Assembly (NCBI GenBank): GCA_934276635.1
Contig: CAKQTH010000003.1
Coordinates: 1 to 64,000 of the forward strand
Length of the DNA stretch: 64,000 nucleotides
Direction: 5' to 3'
DNA from: an uncultured Alphaproteobacteria bacterium
Lineage (GTDB): Bacteria; Pseudomonadota; Alphaproteobacteria; RF32; CAG-239
Below, in pieces: positions 17,472 to 26,318 of this stretch. A program made the translations under genes and the position numbers. The notes beneath the pieces were generated by a model. The model had not been told where the DNA came from and did no database searches. It was given only the letters and a program-made list of their open reading frames with translations. The stretch's first letter is position 1; every line of letters begins with the position of its first letter.

Positions 17472-18011
17472 TTATTTCTTTTTGCCTTCTTTACGACGGA
17501 TGTATTCGCCGACATACTTCACACCTTTACCTTTATACGGTTCAGGTTTTCTGTATTTACGAACTTCTGCCGCAATCTGGCCAACCAATTGTTTATCAAC
17601 ACCAGAAATATTGATTTGCGTAGGTGTTTCGCAAGCAATCTTAATTCCTTCCGGAGCCTCAAAAATTACATCATGAGAAAATCCCAAAGAAAGTACGAGT
17701 TTGCGAGTCCCTTCAACGCGTGCCTTATATCCGACACCAACCAACTCTAACTGTTTGCTAAAGCCCTGGCTAACTCCCTTAACGATAGAGTTAATCTGAG
17801 CTCTTGTTGTTCCCCACAAAGCGCGAGCCTGTTTGCTCTCAGAAATCGGGGTAACAACTACTTTGTTGTCTTCCAACTTTGTCGCAATATGACTGTCGTC
17901 AAATGTAAAGCTCAACTCACCGAGTTTGCCTTTTGCGCGTACAACATTGTTTTCAATGCTGACCGTTACATCAGAAGGAACAATTACAGGATATTTTCCA
18001 ACTCTTGACAT
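17472..18011 (-). CDS. rplF: 50S ribosomal protein L6
   Basis: uL6, 179 aa, two L6 domains. The C-terminal PEPYKGKGVKYVGEYIRRKEGKK motif identifies the family. It lies close to the sarcin-ricin loop in the large subunit. Confidence 0.98.
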   Translation of the reverse strand: MSRVGKYPVIVPSDVTVSIENNVVRAKGKLGELSFTFDDSHIATKLEDNKVVVTPISESKQARALWGTTRAQINSIVKGVSQGFSKQLELVGVGYKARVEGTRKLVLSLGFSHDVIFEAPEGIKIACETPTQINISGVDKQLVGQIAAEVRKYRKPEPYKGKGVKYVGEYIRRKEGKKK

Positions 18012-18023
18012 TGTATTTCCTCC

Positions 18024-18422
18024 TTAGAACACTTGACACAATACTTCACCGCCGACATTTGCGGAACGGGCTTCGTGGTCGCTCATAACACCGCGCGGTG
18101 TAGAGATAATCGAAATACCCAATCCGTTATATACTCTCGGCAAATCGCGTACATTTGAATATACACGACGACCCGGAGTCGAAACGCGGTAAATTTCTGT
18201 TATTACGGCAGTACCTTCATGGTACTTCAATTTAATCAGAAGTTCATCAACTCCCGGCTTAACATTGCGTTTTTCATATCCGGCAATGTAGCCTTCTCTT
18301 TTGAGAACTTCGAGTACATTTTCACGCAAGCGAGATGCAGGTGATACAACATCACTCTTCTTCGCTCTTTGTGCGTTTCTAATGCGTGTGAGCATATCGC
18401 CCAAAGGATCTGACATAGACAT
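18024..18422 (-). CDS. rpsH: 30S ribosomal protein S8
   Basis: uS8, 132 aa. N-terminus DPLGDMLTRIRNAQRAKK and C-terminus GLGISIISTPRGVMSDHEAR are characteristic. Two in-frame ATG codons occur (MSMSD); the first is the better placed one behind GGAG. In other bacteria S8 represses the spc operon; no leader target is obvious here. Confidence 0.98.
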   Translation of the reverse strand: MSMSDPLGDMLTRIRNAQRAKKSDVVSPASRLRENVLEVLKREGYIAGYEKRNVKPGVDELLIKLKYHEGTAVITEIYRVSTPGRRVYSNVRDLPRVYNGLGISIISTPRGVMSDHEARSANVGGEVLCQVF

Positions 18423-18434
18423 GATCTTAATCTC

Positions 18435-18740
18435 CTACCAGCTTGATTTTACCAATCCCGGAATCTCGCCGAAGCTAGCCATCTTTCTCAACTCTACACG
18501 AGCCAAGCCGAATTTCCGGTAAACACCACGCGAACGACCCGTAACCTTACAACGGTTTCTTACTCTAACCTTTGAAGAGTTACGCGGCAATTCAGCCAAT
18601 TTTAAACTTGCCAAGAATCTTTCTTCAGGAGCAACTGATTTATCCTTAACAATGTTAGAGAGTTTCTGACGGCGATTAGCATACTTCTCAACCATCTTTG
18701 CTCTTTTCAAGTTTCTATATACTGAACTTGTTTTTGCCAT
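18435..18740 (-). CDS. rpsN: 30S ribosomal protein S14 (zinc-free, long form)
   Basis: uS14, 101 aa, the long proteobacterial form lacking the paired Cys zinc motif (only one Cys in RNRCKVTGRSRGVYRKFGL). It assembles next to S10 and S19 in the head of the small subunit. Confidence 0.98.
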   Translation of the reverse strand: MAKTSSVYRNLKRAKMVEKYANRRQKLSNIVKDKSVAPEERFLASLKLAELPRNSSKVRVRNRCKVTGRSRGVYRKFGLARVELRKMASFGEIPGLVKSSW

Positions 18741-18754
18741 AGTAAAATCTCCGC

Positions 18755-19294
18755 CTATTTCTTATAAGGTAAATTAAAACCGGTCAGAAGAAGTTTTGCT
18801 TCTTCATCAGATTTTGCCGTTGTACAAATAACAACATCAAGACCTCTGACATCTTCTACTTTTTCATAGTTAATTTCAGGGAAAATGATTTGTTCCTTAA
18901 TTCCGAAAGCGAAGTTTCCTTTGCCGTCAAAATTTTTGCCGGTAATACCGTGGAAGTCTCTGATTCTCGGCAATGCCATATTAACAAGGCGCTCCAAAAA
19001 TTCATACATTCTGTCCGAACGCAAAGTTACCTTTGCGCCAATCGGCATACCTTCTCTGAGCTTAAAGGTAGCAATGGATTTTCTTGCTTTTGTAGCAACC
19101 GGCTTCTGGCCTGCAATCAAAGCGAGCTCTTCCAATGCGTTGTTCAGCTTCTTTTTGTCTGTAACAGCGTCGCCGACGCCCATGTTCAAGACAATTTTAG
19201 TCAACTTAGGAATCTCGTGTGGGTTGGTGTAACCGAATTTTTCCACCAGAGCTTTCTTAATGACTTCATTATACAATTTTTCAAAATTTGTCAT
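18755..19294 (-). CDS. rplE: 50S ribosomal protein L5
   Basis: uL5, 179 aa, a 5S rRNA binder at the central protuberance. KIVLNMGVGDA near residue 31 and the core RDFHGITGKNFDGKGNFAFGI are diagnostic. Confidence 0.98.
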   Translation of the reverse strand: MTNFEKLYNEVIKKALVEKFGYTNPHEIPKLTKIVLNMGVGDAVTDKKKLNNALEELALIAGQKPVATKARKSIATFKLREGMPIGAKVTLRSDRMYEFLERLVNMALPRIRDFHGITGKNFDGKGNFAFGIKEQIIFPEINYEKVEDVRGLDVVICTTAKSDEEAKLLLTGFNLPYKK

Positions 19295-19311
19295 AAGTAT
19301 TTCCTCTTATC

Positions 19312-19626
19312 TTAATCGATTACTTCACCGGATTTACGAGCCACGCGTACCTTTTTGCCGTCTTTAACGGTGTAGCCGACTTTAGAAGGTTTGCCTTCTG
19401 CGGTCATAACAGCTACTTTGCTGACTGCAATCGGAGCTTCTTTTGTAATAATGCCGCCTGCATTTGCCTGTGACGGTTTGGTATGTCTTTTAACCAAATT
19501 TACGCCACGAACAACAACTTTGCTTTCTTTCGGCATAGCTTTTATTACTTCACCTTTTTTACCTTTGTCGTCGCCTGACAACACGATAACCTGGTCGCCC
19601 TTTTTAATTTTCATTTTAAGGTTCAT
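19312..19626 (-). CDS. rplX: 50S ribosomal protein L24
   Basis: uL24, 104 aa, with an N-terminal KOW motif (KKGDQVIVLSGDDKGKKGEV). The first ATG overlaps the rplN stop (TAATG) and has GGAGG 7 bases upstream, so it is chosen over the second ATG three codons later. Confidence 0.97.
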   Translation of the reverse strand: MNLKMKIKKGDQVIVLSGDDKGKKGEVIKAMPKESKVVVRGVNLVKRHTKPSQANAGGIITKEAPIAVSKVAVMTAEGKPSKVGYTVKDGKKVRVARKSGEVID

Positions 19627-19994
19627 TACAATACCTCCGGTGCTAACGAAATGATTTTCATAAATTTCTTCGCACGCAATTCTCTGGTAACAGGGCCGAA
19701 AATACGAGTACCGATTGGTTCTCCGTCCTTGTTAATCAGAACTGCGGCATTGCTGTCAAAACGAATCACCGATCCGTCTTTTCTTCTGATGTCGCTTGCT
19801 GTACGAACGATAACTGCTTTATGGACATCGCCCTTCTTAACACGACCTTTAGGCATTGCGTCTTTAATCGAGACTACAATAACATCACCTACGGAAGCAT
19901 GCATTCTCTTGGAACCTCCAAGAACTTTAATGCACTGCACCTGACGTGCTCCTGAATTATCTGCAACATCCAGGTTGGTTTGCATCTGTATCAT
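19626..19994 (-). CDS. rplN: 50S ribosomal protein L14
   Basis: uL14, 122 aa, the canonical length. MIQMQTNLDVADNSGARQ at the start and the C-terminal RELRAKKFMKIISLAPEVL are diagnostic. It forms an inter-subunit bridge. Confidence 0.99.
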   Translation of the reverse strand: MIQMQTNLDVADNSGARQVQCIKVLGGSKRMHASVGDVIVVSIKDAMPKGRVKKGDVHKAVIVRTASDIRRKDGSVIRFDSNAAVLINKDGEPIGTRIFGPVTRELRAKKFMKIISLAPEVL

Positions 19995-20012
19995 TTTTCA
20001 ATTCCTTCTTTT

Positions 20013-20249
20013 CTAGGCATTATCTGTCAATACAGTCCAACATTTTGTCTTTGAATAAGGTTTTGATTCAATAATCGAAACTTTATCGCCGACTTTGAAC
20101 TGGTTGTTTTCATCGTGAGCGGCAAACTTTTTGCTCTTTTTCACGATTTTGTTGTAAACAGGGTGTTTAACCTGACGCTCTACGCTGACTACGACGGTTT
20201 TGTCCTGTTTATCACTAACTACAACACCTTGAAGAATTCTTTTAGGCAT
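20013..20249 (-). CDS. rpsQ: 30S ribosomal protein S17
   Basis: uS17, 78 aa, an OB-fold protein. LQGVVVSDKQDKTVVVSVER and HDENNQFKVGDKVSIIESKP match the family. It follows rpmC by 10 bases in the S10 operon. Confidence 0.98.
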   Translation of the reverse strand: MPKRILQGVVVSDKQDKTVVVSVERQVKHPVYNKIVKKSKKFAAHDENNQFKVGDKVSIIESKPYSKTKCWTVLTDNA

Positions 20250-20259
20250 ATCTTTTCTC

Positions 20260-20457
20260 CTAACTATTCTTCTTACGCTCTGTTATAAGCGTATTGATTT
20301 TTGCGATTTCACGACGAACTTTTCTGACGCTCGCGGTGTTTTGCAACTGGCCAGTAGACTTTTGAACTCTCAAATTGAACTGTTCTTTTTTGTCTTCTAC
20401 CAATTTGCTTTCAAGCTCATCTAAGCTCATAGCGCGCAAATCTTTTGTTTTTACCAT
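20260..20457 (-). CDS. rpmC: 50S ribosomal protein L29
   Basis: uL29, 65 aa, a two-helix protein at the exit tunnel (SLDELESKLVEDKKEQFNLR, then RKVRREIAKINTLITE). Its ATG overlaps the rplP stop by one base (TAATG). Confidence 0.97.
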   Translation of the reverse strand: MVKTKDLRAMSLDELESKLVEDKKEQFNLRVQKSTGQLQNTASVRKVRREIAKINTLITERKKNS

Positions 20458-20885
20458 TATGCTTCTCCCTTATCAGAATTCAAGCGTTTTACAAACTTGG
20501 TCTTAATCGGAAGCTTTGCTGCTCCGAGAGCCAGTGCTGAACGAGCCAGTTCTTCATCGATACCTTCGAGTTCGAACATAATACGGCCCGGCTTAACTCT
20601 TGCGCACCAGTATTCAACAGAGCCTTTACCTTTACCCATACGGACTTCGGCAGGTTTGTCTGATACCGGAACATCAGGGAATATTCTAATCCAGATCTGA
20701 CCGATTCTTTTCATCTCACGGGTAATCGCGCGACGAGCAGCCTCGATTTGACGAGCTGTAATACGATCAGGTGTAAGAGCCTTCAATCCGTAAGAACCGA
20801 AGCTCAATTCCGAACCGCCCTTAGCCAAACCGTGAATACGGCCTTTATGCTGTTTGCGGAACTTTAAACGTTTTGGACTTAACAT
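20457..20885 (-). CDS. rplP: 50S ribosomal protein L16
   Basis: uL16, 142 aa. MLSPKRLKFRKQHKGR and RITARQIEAARRAITREMKR are diagnostic. It helps organise the A-site region of the large subunit. Confidence 0.98.
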   Translation of the reverse strand: MLSPKRLKFRKQHKGRIHGLAKGGSELSFGSYGLKALTPDRITARQIEAARRAITREMKRIGQIWIRIFPDVPVSDKPAEVRMGKGKGSVEYWCARVKPGRIMFELEGIDEELARSALALGAAKLPIKTKFVKRLNSDKGEA

Positions 20886-20899
20886 CTTCTCTTATTCCT

Positions 20900-21568
20900 T
20901 TATTTCTGCGCAGCCAACTTTTTGTCTTGTGCCATCGGATCATGAGCCATAATATCGCCCTTATAAATCCATACTTTAACACCACAAGCACCATAAGTTG
21001 TGTGAGCGGTTGATGTTGCATAGTCAATATCTGCACGCAATGTGTGCAACGGAACTCTGCCTTCACGATAATATTCGGTTCTGGCAATTTCTGCTCCGCC
21101 CAAACGACCGCTGCAGCATACCTTAATGCCTTCTGCACCCAAACGGAGAGCAGACTGCATAACTCTCTTCATTGCGCGGCGGAATGCAACACGGCGTTCC
21201 AACTGCTGCGCAACACTGTCGGCAACCAACTGTGCATCAAGTTCAGGTTTTCTGACTTCAAGAATATTAAGCTGAACTTCAGAAGAAGTCAACTTTTGAA
21301 TATCTTTTCTCAAAAATTCGATATCCTGACCTTTTTTGCCGATTACAACACCCGGTCTTGCAGAGTGAATTGTAACTCTGGCTTTTTTTGCAGGGCGTTC
21401 GATAACAATCTTGCTAACACCGGCCTGCGCCAACTTTTCTTTCAAAAATTGTTTAATTTTCAAATCTTCGTGCAGATAATCCGTAAACTTGTCATCAGCA
21501 TACCAGCGGGAGTCCCAAGTGCGGTTTACACCCAAACGAAGGCTTGTAGGATTTACTTTCTGTCCCAT
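20900..21568 (-). CDS. rpsC: 30S ribosomal protein S3
   Basis: uS3, 222 aa. N-terminal MGQKVNPTSLRLGVNRTWDS, a KH domain with the GKKG loop (ARPGVVIGKKGQDIEFLRKD) and the S3 C-terminal domain (GRLGGAEIARTEYYREGRVP) are all seen. It lines the mRNA entry channel. Confidence 0.98.
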   Translation of the reverse strand: MGQKVNPTSLRLGVNRTWDSRWYADDKFTDYLHEDLKIKQFLKEKLAQAGVSKIVIERPAKKARVTIHSARPGVVIGKKGQDIEFLRKDIQKLTSSEVQLNILEVRKPELDAQLVADSVAQQLERRVAFRRAMKRVMQSALRLGAEGIKVCCSGRLGGAEIARTEYYREGRVPLHTLRADIDYATSTAHTTYGACGVKVWIYKGDIMAHDPMAQDKKLAAQK

Positions 21569-21571
21569 TTC

Positions 21572-21925
21572 TTACTCCTCACGCTCTGCTACTATGACAG
21601 TAAGGTTTGAAAACGGTTTCAAAACTCTGGCGCTTCTGCCGCGGCCGCGAGCGTGTACGCGTTTCATAACCATACCTTTACCGACATATGCTTCACGAAC
21701 ATATAATTTATCAATATTCAATTGATGATTGTTCTCAGCGTTTGCAATTGCTGACTGCAAAACACCCAAAGCAACCTTTGCGATTCTCTTCTTCGAAAAA
21801 GTGAGTTCTGCAACTGCTTTTTCTACTCCCAACCCTCTGATTGTCTGAGCAACCAGATTGAGTTTGCGCGGAGAAGTGCGAATCGAGTGGCAAATTGCCT
21901 TTACTGCTTTATTTTCTGCCATCAT
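21572..21925 (-). CDS. rplV: 50S ribosomal protein L22
   Basis: uL22, 117 aa. ICHSIRTSPRKLNLVAQTIRG and the tunnel-loop region RVHARGRGRSARVLKPFSN are characteristic. The start ATG overlaps the rpsS stop by one base; a second ATG follows at once (MMAEN). Confidence 0.98.
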   Translation of the reverse strand: MMAENKAVKAICHSIRTSPRKLNLVAQTIRGLGVEKAVAELTFSKKRIAKVALGVLQSAIANAENNHQLNIDKLYVREAYVGKGMVMKRVHARGRGRSARVLKPFSNLTVIVAEREE

Positions 21926-22203
21926 TAACCTCTCTTTGCTTTCTTGTCAGATGCGTGACCGTAAAATGTACGTGTCGGAGCAAATTCGCCGAACTTATGG
22001 CCGACCATATCCTCGGTAACCAATACCGGAATAAACTTGTGGCCGTTGTGCACGCCGAATGTCAGTCCGACAAACTGCGGCAGCATAGTAGAACGACGAG
22101 ACCAGATTTTAATCACTTCATTACGGCTAGAAGCTCTAGCTTTCTCGGCTTTTTTCAGAAGATAGCCATCCACAAAAGGGCCTTTCCATACGGAACGAGT
22201 CAT
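21925..22203 (-). CDS. rpsS: 30S ribosomal protein S19
   Basis: uS19, 92 aa. TRSVWKGPFVDGYLLKKAEK and GHKFGEFAPTRTFYGHASDKK are diagnostic. It forms the S13-S19 contact in the head of the small subunit. Confidence 0.98.
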   Translation of the reverse strand: MTRSVWKGPFVDGYLLKKAEKARASSRNEVIKIWSRRSTMLPQFVGLTFGVHNGHKFIPVLVTEDMVGHKFGEFAPTRTFYGHASDKKAKRG

Positions 22204-22215
22204 TAGCTTTTCTCC

Positions 22216-23052
22216 TTATTGTTTTTTGTTTTCATGACGAGATCTCATAATAAAGCGATCTGTCTTCTTGTTAGAACGAGTCTTAGCACCCTTAGTCGGT
22301 TTACCCCAAGGAGTTACCGGATGACGACCGCCCGAAGTACGACCTTCACCACCACCATGCGGGTGATCAACTGGGTTCATGGCAACACCGCGCGATACCG
22401 GACGGATACCCATCCAACGCGAACGACCTGCCTTACCAAGCGATTTATTTTGATTGTCCGGATTAGAAACGGCACCGACAGTTGCCAAGCATTCTTCGCG
22501 AACGATTCTCAGTTCGCCCGAATTTAATTTCAACTGTGCATAGCCGGCATCTTTACCTACAACCTGAGCATAACATCCGGCAGAACGAACCAACTGGCCG
22601 CCTTTGCCCGATTTGAGCTCAACATTGTGCACGATTGTTCCGACCGGCATATTTTTGAGAGGCATAGCATTACCCGGCTTAATATCAGCTTTTTCGGCAG
22701 ATATAATCTTGTCACCGGCTTTCAATCTTTGCGGTGCCAGGATATAAGCCTTTTGACCGTCTTCATAACTAATTAAAGCGATGAAAGATGTACGGTTCGG
22801 GTCATATTCAATTCTCTCAACCGTTGCTTCGCAATCAAATTTATTGCGTTTAAAGTCGATGATACGATATTTGCGTTTGTGTCCGCCACCGATTCTACGA
22901 CTTGTAACATGTCCAAAATTATCACGCCCACCGGTCTTTGTAAGACCTTTTGTCAGTGTTTTTTCCGGTGCTCCTTTATAGAGCTCTGATCTGTCAACGA
23001 TAATCAGCTGACGAAGTCCCGGAGATGTGGGCTTATATGTTTTCAAAGCCAT
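22216..23052 (-). CDS. rplB: 50S ribosomal protein L2
   Basis: uL2, 278 aa, the usual length. The peptidyl-transferase-associated NPVDHPHGGGEGRTSGGRHP loop near residue 225 is intact, as is GGHKRKYRIIDFKRNK near residue 58. Confidence 0.99.
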   Translation of the reverse strand: MALKTYKPTSPGLRQLIIVDRSELYKGAPEKTLTKGLTKTGGRDNFGHVTSRRIGGGHKRKYRIIDFKRNKFDCEATVERIEYDPNRTSFIALISYEDGQKAYILAPQRLKAGDKIISAEKADIKPGNAMPLKNMPVGTIVHNVELKSGKGGQLVRSAGCYAQVVGKDAGYAQLKLNSGELRIVREECLATVGAVSNPDNQNKSLGKAGRSRWMGIRPVSRGVAMNPVDHPHGGGEGRTSGGRHPVTPWGKPTKGAKTRSNKKTDRFIMRSRHENKKQ

Positions 23053-23055
23053 TTT

Positions 23056-23376
23056 CTAAATCCCTGTTGTTACATCAATATTTTGACCTTCGGCAAGAGT
23101 TACAAGAGCTTTCTTGTAATCAGAGCGTTCACCGAGATATCCCTTGAAACGCTTTGTTTTGCCAAACTGACGAATTGTATTCACCTTAGTTACTTTTACA
23201 TTAAAGATTGTCTCAACGGCAACCTTAACTTCATCTTTTGTAGCGCAAAGCGGTACCATAAATACAACTTTGCCTGCTTCAGAAGAAAGCATAGATTTTT
23301 CGGTGATTACTGGGCGAACTAATGTATCATACATTTTAGCAGTTGCATTGTTTGCTGTTTTTTTAGATTTTACCAT
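23056..23376 (-). CDS. rplW: 50S ribosomal protein L23
   Basis: uL23, 106 aa, docking site for trigger factor and SRP at the exit tunnel. TLVRPVITEKSMLSSEAGKV and FNVKVTKVNTIRQFGKTKR fit the family. It has an N-terminal extension of about a dozen Lys/Ala/Asn-rich residues. The ATG overlaps the end of rplD by 7 bases. Confidence 0.97.
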   Translation of the reverse strand: MVKSKKTANNATAKMYDTLVRPVITEKSMLSSEAGKVVFMVPLCATKDEVKVAVETIFNVKVTKVNTIRQFGKTKRFKGYLGERSDYKKALVTLAEGQNIDVTTGI

Positions 23377-23993
23377 TGTAATCTCTCCTCCAAGCAGCTT
23401 ACTGCCTCTTTAGTCAACACTAATTTGTCTTTTCTTAAAATGTCATATACATTGGCACCGATTGTCGGCAATACATCAACGCCTTCAATGTTGCGGGTTG
23501 CCAATGCGAAGTTTGCATCAACTTCCTTGCCATCAATAAACAAGCAGTTTTTCAATCCGCAAACATTCAGTTTTGCAAGCAAATCCTTAGTTTTCGGAGC
23601 AGAAAGCTTTGCTTCGTCAATGATAACAAGATTTCCCTCTTTCGCTTTTGCGGAAAGAGCTGTTTTCAAACCGAGTTTTCTAAACTTTTTGGTCAATTCA
23701 TGCGAATGATCACGAACAACCGGACCGAATACTACGCCGCCTTTTCTGAACTGAGTACCTTTTCTGGAACCCTGACGAGCATTGCCCGAACCTTTTTGCT
23801 TGAACGGTTTTGCCGGAGTCAAAGCAACATCGGAACGGCCTTTGGTCTGATGGTTGCCGGTCTGCAGTCTGGCCAACTGCCAGTTTACAACACGGTGCAA
23901 AATATCAGCGCGAACTTCCAATCCGAAAATCGAATCGTTCAGCTCAATTGTGCCGACATTTTTGTTATCTAAATTTAAGATGTCCTGTTTCAT
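23370..23993 (-). CDS. rplD: 50S ribosomal protein L4
   Basis: uL4, 207 aa. The central loop (KPFKQKGSGNARQGSRKGTQ, then VVFGPVVRDH) that reaches the tunnel is present. In enterobacteria L4 also represses its own S10 operon; the structured leader before rpsJ leaves room for such control here, but that is inference. Confidence 0.98.
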   Translation of the reverse strand: MKQDILNLDNKNVGTIELNDSIFGLEVRADILHRVVNWQLARLQTGNHQTKGRSDVALTPAKPFKQKGSGNARQGSRKGTQFRKGGVVFGPVVRDHSHELTKKFRKLGLKTALSAKAKEGNLVIIDEAKLSAPKTKDLLAKLNVCGLKNCLFIDGKEVDANFALATRNIEGVDVLPTIGANVYDILRKDKLVLTKEAVSCLEERLQW

Positions 23994-24012
23994 AATTTTT
24001 TCCTTCTATCGA

Positions 24013-24741
24013 TTATGCATTCTCAGCCGGAGCTGCTTCTTCGGCTTTAACTGCCACAGGTTCATCAACTTTCTTCAATCCTGCTGGCATCGGAAGCTCA
24101 ACAGATGAAGTTTTCTTAATAGCATCGGTGATGCGAACCCAAGAGTTTTCACTACCCGGAACACCGCCCTTAACCATAACAAGACCCTTGTCAGCATCAA
24201 CGGCAACAACCTTAAGATTTTGAACGGTAACGCGTTCATCACCCATATGTCCGGCCATCTTTTTGCCCTTAAATACTTTACCTGGATCCTGTCTCTGACC
24301 GGTAGAACCGTGAGCACGGTGAGAAATAGATACACCGTGAGATGCTTCCAAACCGGCAAAGTTGTGGCGCTTCATAACACCGGCAAAACCTTTACCGATT
24401 GAAGTTCCGCAAACATCAACATACTGTCCGACAACAAAGTGATCCGCAGACAACTCATTGCCGACAGAAAGCAGGCAATCTTCAGAAACTCTGAATTCTG
24501 CCAATTTTTTCTTAGGTTCAACATTAGCTTTGGCAAAATGTCCCTTCAAAGGTTTGGACACATTTTTGGCCTTAACGGCTCCCGTTCCGAGTTGAACGGC
24601 TGTATATCCATCTCTTTCAAGAGTCTTAACATCTACAACACTAAGACCATCTACTTTCAAAACAGTAACCGGAACATGTGTTCCGTCTGCTTCAAAAATG
24701 CGAGACATCCCAAGCTTTTTTGCGATTAGACCCGTACGCAT
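24013..24741 (-). CDS. rplC: 50S ribosomal protein L3
   Basis: uL3, 242 aa, longer than the usual ~210 because of a C-terminal Ala/Glu/Val-rich tail (about residues 218-242). The PrmB glutamine-methylation region is recognisable (RAHGSTGQRQDPGKVFKGKK). The N-terminus GLIAKKLGMSRIFEADGTHV is typical. Confidence 0.98.
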   Translation of the reverse strand: MRTGLIAKKLGMSRIFEADGTHVPVTVLKVDGLSVVDVKTLERDGYTAVQLGTGAVKAKNVSKPLKGHFAKANVEPKKKLAEFRVSEDCLLSVGNELSADHFVVGQYVDVCGTSIGKGFAGVMKRHNFAGLEASHGVSISHRAHGSTGQRQDPGKVFKGKKMAGHMGDERVTVQNLKVVAVDADKGLVMVKGGVPGSENSWVRITDAIKKTSSVELPMPAGLKKVDEPVAVKAEEAAPAENA

Positions 24742-24796
24742 TATTATTTTTCCTTTTCAATTGGTTGACAATGTCTTTCAACTGCCAACATTGTTT

Positions 24797-25108
24797 TTAC
24801 AATTTGATCTCTACATTAACTCCGGCAGCCAAATCAAGCTTCATCAAAGCATCAACGGTCTGCGGTGTAGGATCGACTATATCCAAAAGTCTTTTGTGAG
24901 TCCTGATTTCGAACTGTTCGCGAGACTTTTTATCAACATGAGGAGAACGGTTTACCGTAAACTTCTCAATTTTTGTGGGAAGAGGAATCGGCCCTCTTAC
25001 ATTTGCCCCTGTTCTTTTGGCTGTGTGAACAATCTCTTTTGTAGACAAATCGAGAAGTCTGTGGTCAAAAGCCTTGAGGCGAATTCTTATGTTTTGTGTA
25101 TCCATCAT
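24797..25108 (-). CDS. rpsJ: 30S ribosomal protein S10
   Basis: uS10, 103 aa, first gene of the S10 operon. IRIRLKAFDHRLLDLSTKEI and RSPHVDKKSREQFEIRTHKR are diagnostic. Two adjacent ATG codons occur. Upstream there is a leader of about 155 bases with a folded element and a promoter; fusA and tuf do not precede it. Confidence 0.98.
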   Translation of the reverse strand: MMDTQNIRIRLKAFDHRLLDLSTKEIVHTAKRTGANVRGPIPLPTKIEKFTVNRSPHVDKKSREQFEIRTHKRLLDIVDPTPQTVDALMKLDLAAGVNVEIKL

Positions 25109-25201
25109 TTTAAATACTTTTCCCTATAACTAAACGGCAAAATACCTGTTATGGAACTCGCCATTTACAATGTTAAATTCAATAAACCGATGAAAATTCA
25201 A

Positions 25202-25270
25202 AGGCTTACAATATGTTTATATTTTCAACACTAGAGAGTTTTCACCCTCTAAAACCAATATTGTGAGCCT
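25202..25270 (-). ncRNA. Folded 5' end of the S10-operon leader
   Basis: Outer arms AGGCTTACAATAT (25202-25214) and ATATTGTGAGCCT (25258-25270) are complementary with one mismatch or wobble. They enclose a 7-bp hairpin with a GAAA tetraloop on the minus strand (25233-25250). The element starts where the promoter at 25271-25299 should initiate transcription. The rest of 25109-25415 holds only promoters and A/T-rich sequence. Confidence 0.5.
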
Positions 25271-25299
25271 CTTGTAACATATTTAGAGCCTCATTGCAA
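25271..25299 (-). promoter_or_regulatory. S10-operon promoter
   Basis: TTGCAA (25299-25294), 17 bases, TACAAG (25276-25271). Weaker -35 than the alpha-operon promoter, but correctly spaced and directly upstream of the folded leader. Confidence 0.5.
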
Positions 25300-25415
25300 G
25301 CAAAAAATTCAAAAAAAATCATATTTTTTTCGACTCTATTTTTTTGTTTTTTATAAAGATTTTCTGCCCCTTTAATTTTTGTGTTTTTACTCATATATAT
25401 CAGCCGTGAGGCAAT

Positions 25416-26318
25416 ATGTTATGGATTATAAACGGACTGATTTACGGCTTTTTTACAGCCCTTTATACCCTGTTTAACCAGCATTACAGGCTAAACGGCT
25501 ATATTCTCGGCATCTGGCGGGGATTCGGCATCTGCTTGGTATGTCTTCCGGCGGTATTTTTTGCTCGGCCGCAAAGCAATGCCTATTATTGGATTTTGCT
25601 TATTGCTCAAGGACTTATGATAGGCATATACGATTCCAGACTGTTTTTTGCCTCGGCCGAATACGGTGCGGGAGCAACCTCTCGTTTTATGTCGATTGTG
25701 GCGCTTGTAACCACATTTATCTGGTGGCTGATAACCCCAGACGAATTTTTGCAGCTGCTCAACAACGGCACGGTTTTTATAACCCTGCTCCTTGCGCTGT
25801 TCGGCTTTTCTTTTTGCTATTGGCAGATGGTTCAATCTCAGATTTCGCGGCGGATTGCGGTTTATGTACTGCCGGCGGTGTTTGCGCTTGCCGGAATGAG
25901 CATCATAACCAAAGCGATTGCTATGCACTCAAACAGCGTCTGGACGGCTTTGGCTTATTATCTGACCGTTTCAACCTTTATCAGCGGCACCTATAACGTA
26001 GCAATGTTTATTAAAACAGAAAAACCGTCGTTTGCCAAATTTTTCAAGCGTGTTTTTGCACCAAAAGTAATCAAAAGCGGATTTTATCTGGTTAGTTTCA
26101 GCTTGATGCTGATTACATCAAAAACACTGGCTCTGAGGGTTGCTCCGAATCCGGGATATGTGGTGGCTTTGCTGCTGGTTGCTCCGATTTTTGTTTTTGC
26201 GCTCAATCAATCGCACAAAATTCCGGACAACATCTCCGTCCGCGAAGGATTCGCAATGATATTTTTTCTGGCGCTTCTGATGGTTCTCGTAAACGGAAAA
26301 TTCGGCATTACCGATTAG
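25416..26318 (+). CDS. DMT/EamA-like membrane transporter
   Basis: Integral membrane protein, 300 aa, with about ten hydrophobic segments and short loops, the layout of the drug/metabolite transporter superfamily. The substrate cannot be told from sequence. The ATG is preceded by GAGG. It is transcribed divergently from rpsJ, and its last 11 bases overlap the 3' end of hemW on the other strand. The first helix pair (INGLIYGFFTALYTLFNQHY) resembles EamA starts; confidence in the subfamily is moderate. Confidence 0.7.
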   Translation: MLWIINGLIYGFFTALYTLFNQHYRLNGYILGIWRGFGICLVCLPAVFFARPQSNAYYWILLIAQGLMIGIYDSRLFFASAEYGAGATSRFMSIVALVTTFIWWLITPDEFLQLLNNGTVFITLLLALFGFSFCYWQMVQSQISRRIAVYVLPAVFALAGMSIITKAIAMHSNSVWTALAYYLTVSTFISGTYNVAMFIKTEKPSFAKFFKRVFAPKVIKSGFYLVSFSLMLITSKTLALRVAPNPGYVVALLLVAPIFVFALNQSHKIPDNISVREGFAMIFFLALLMVLVNGKFGITD

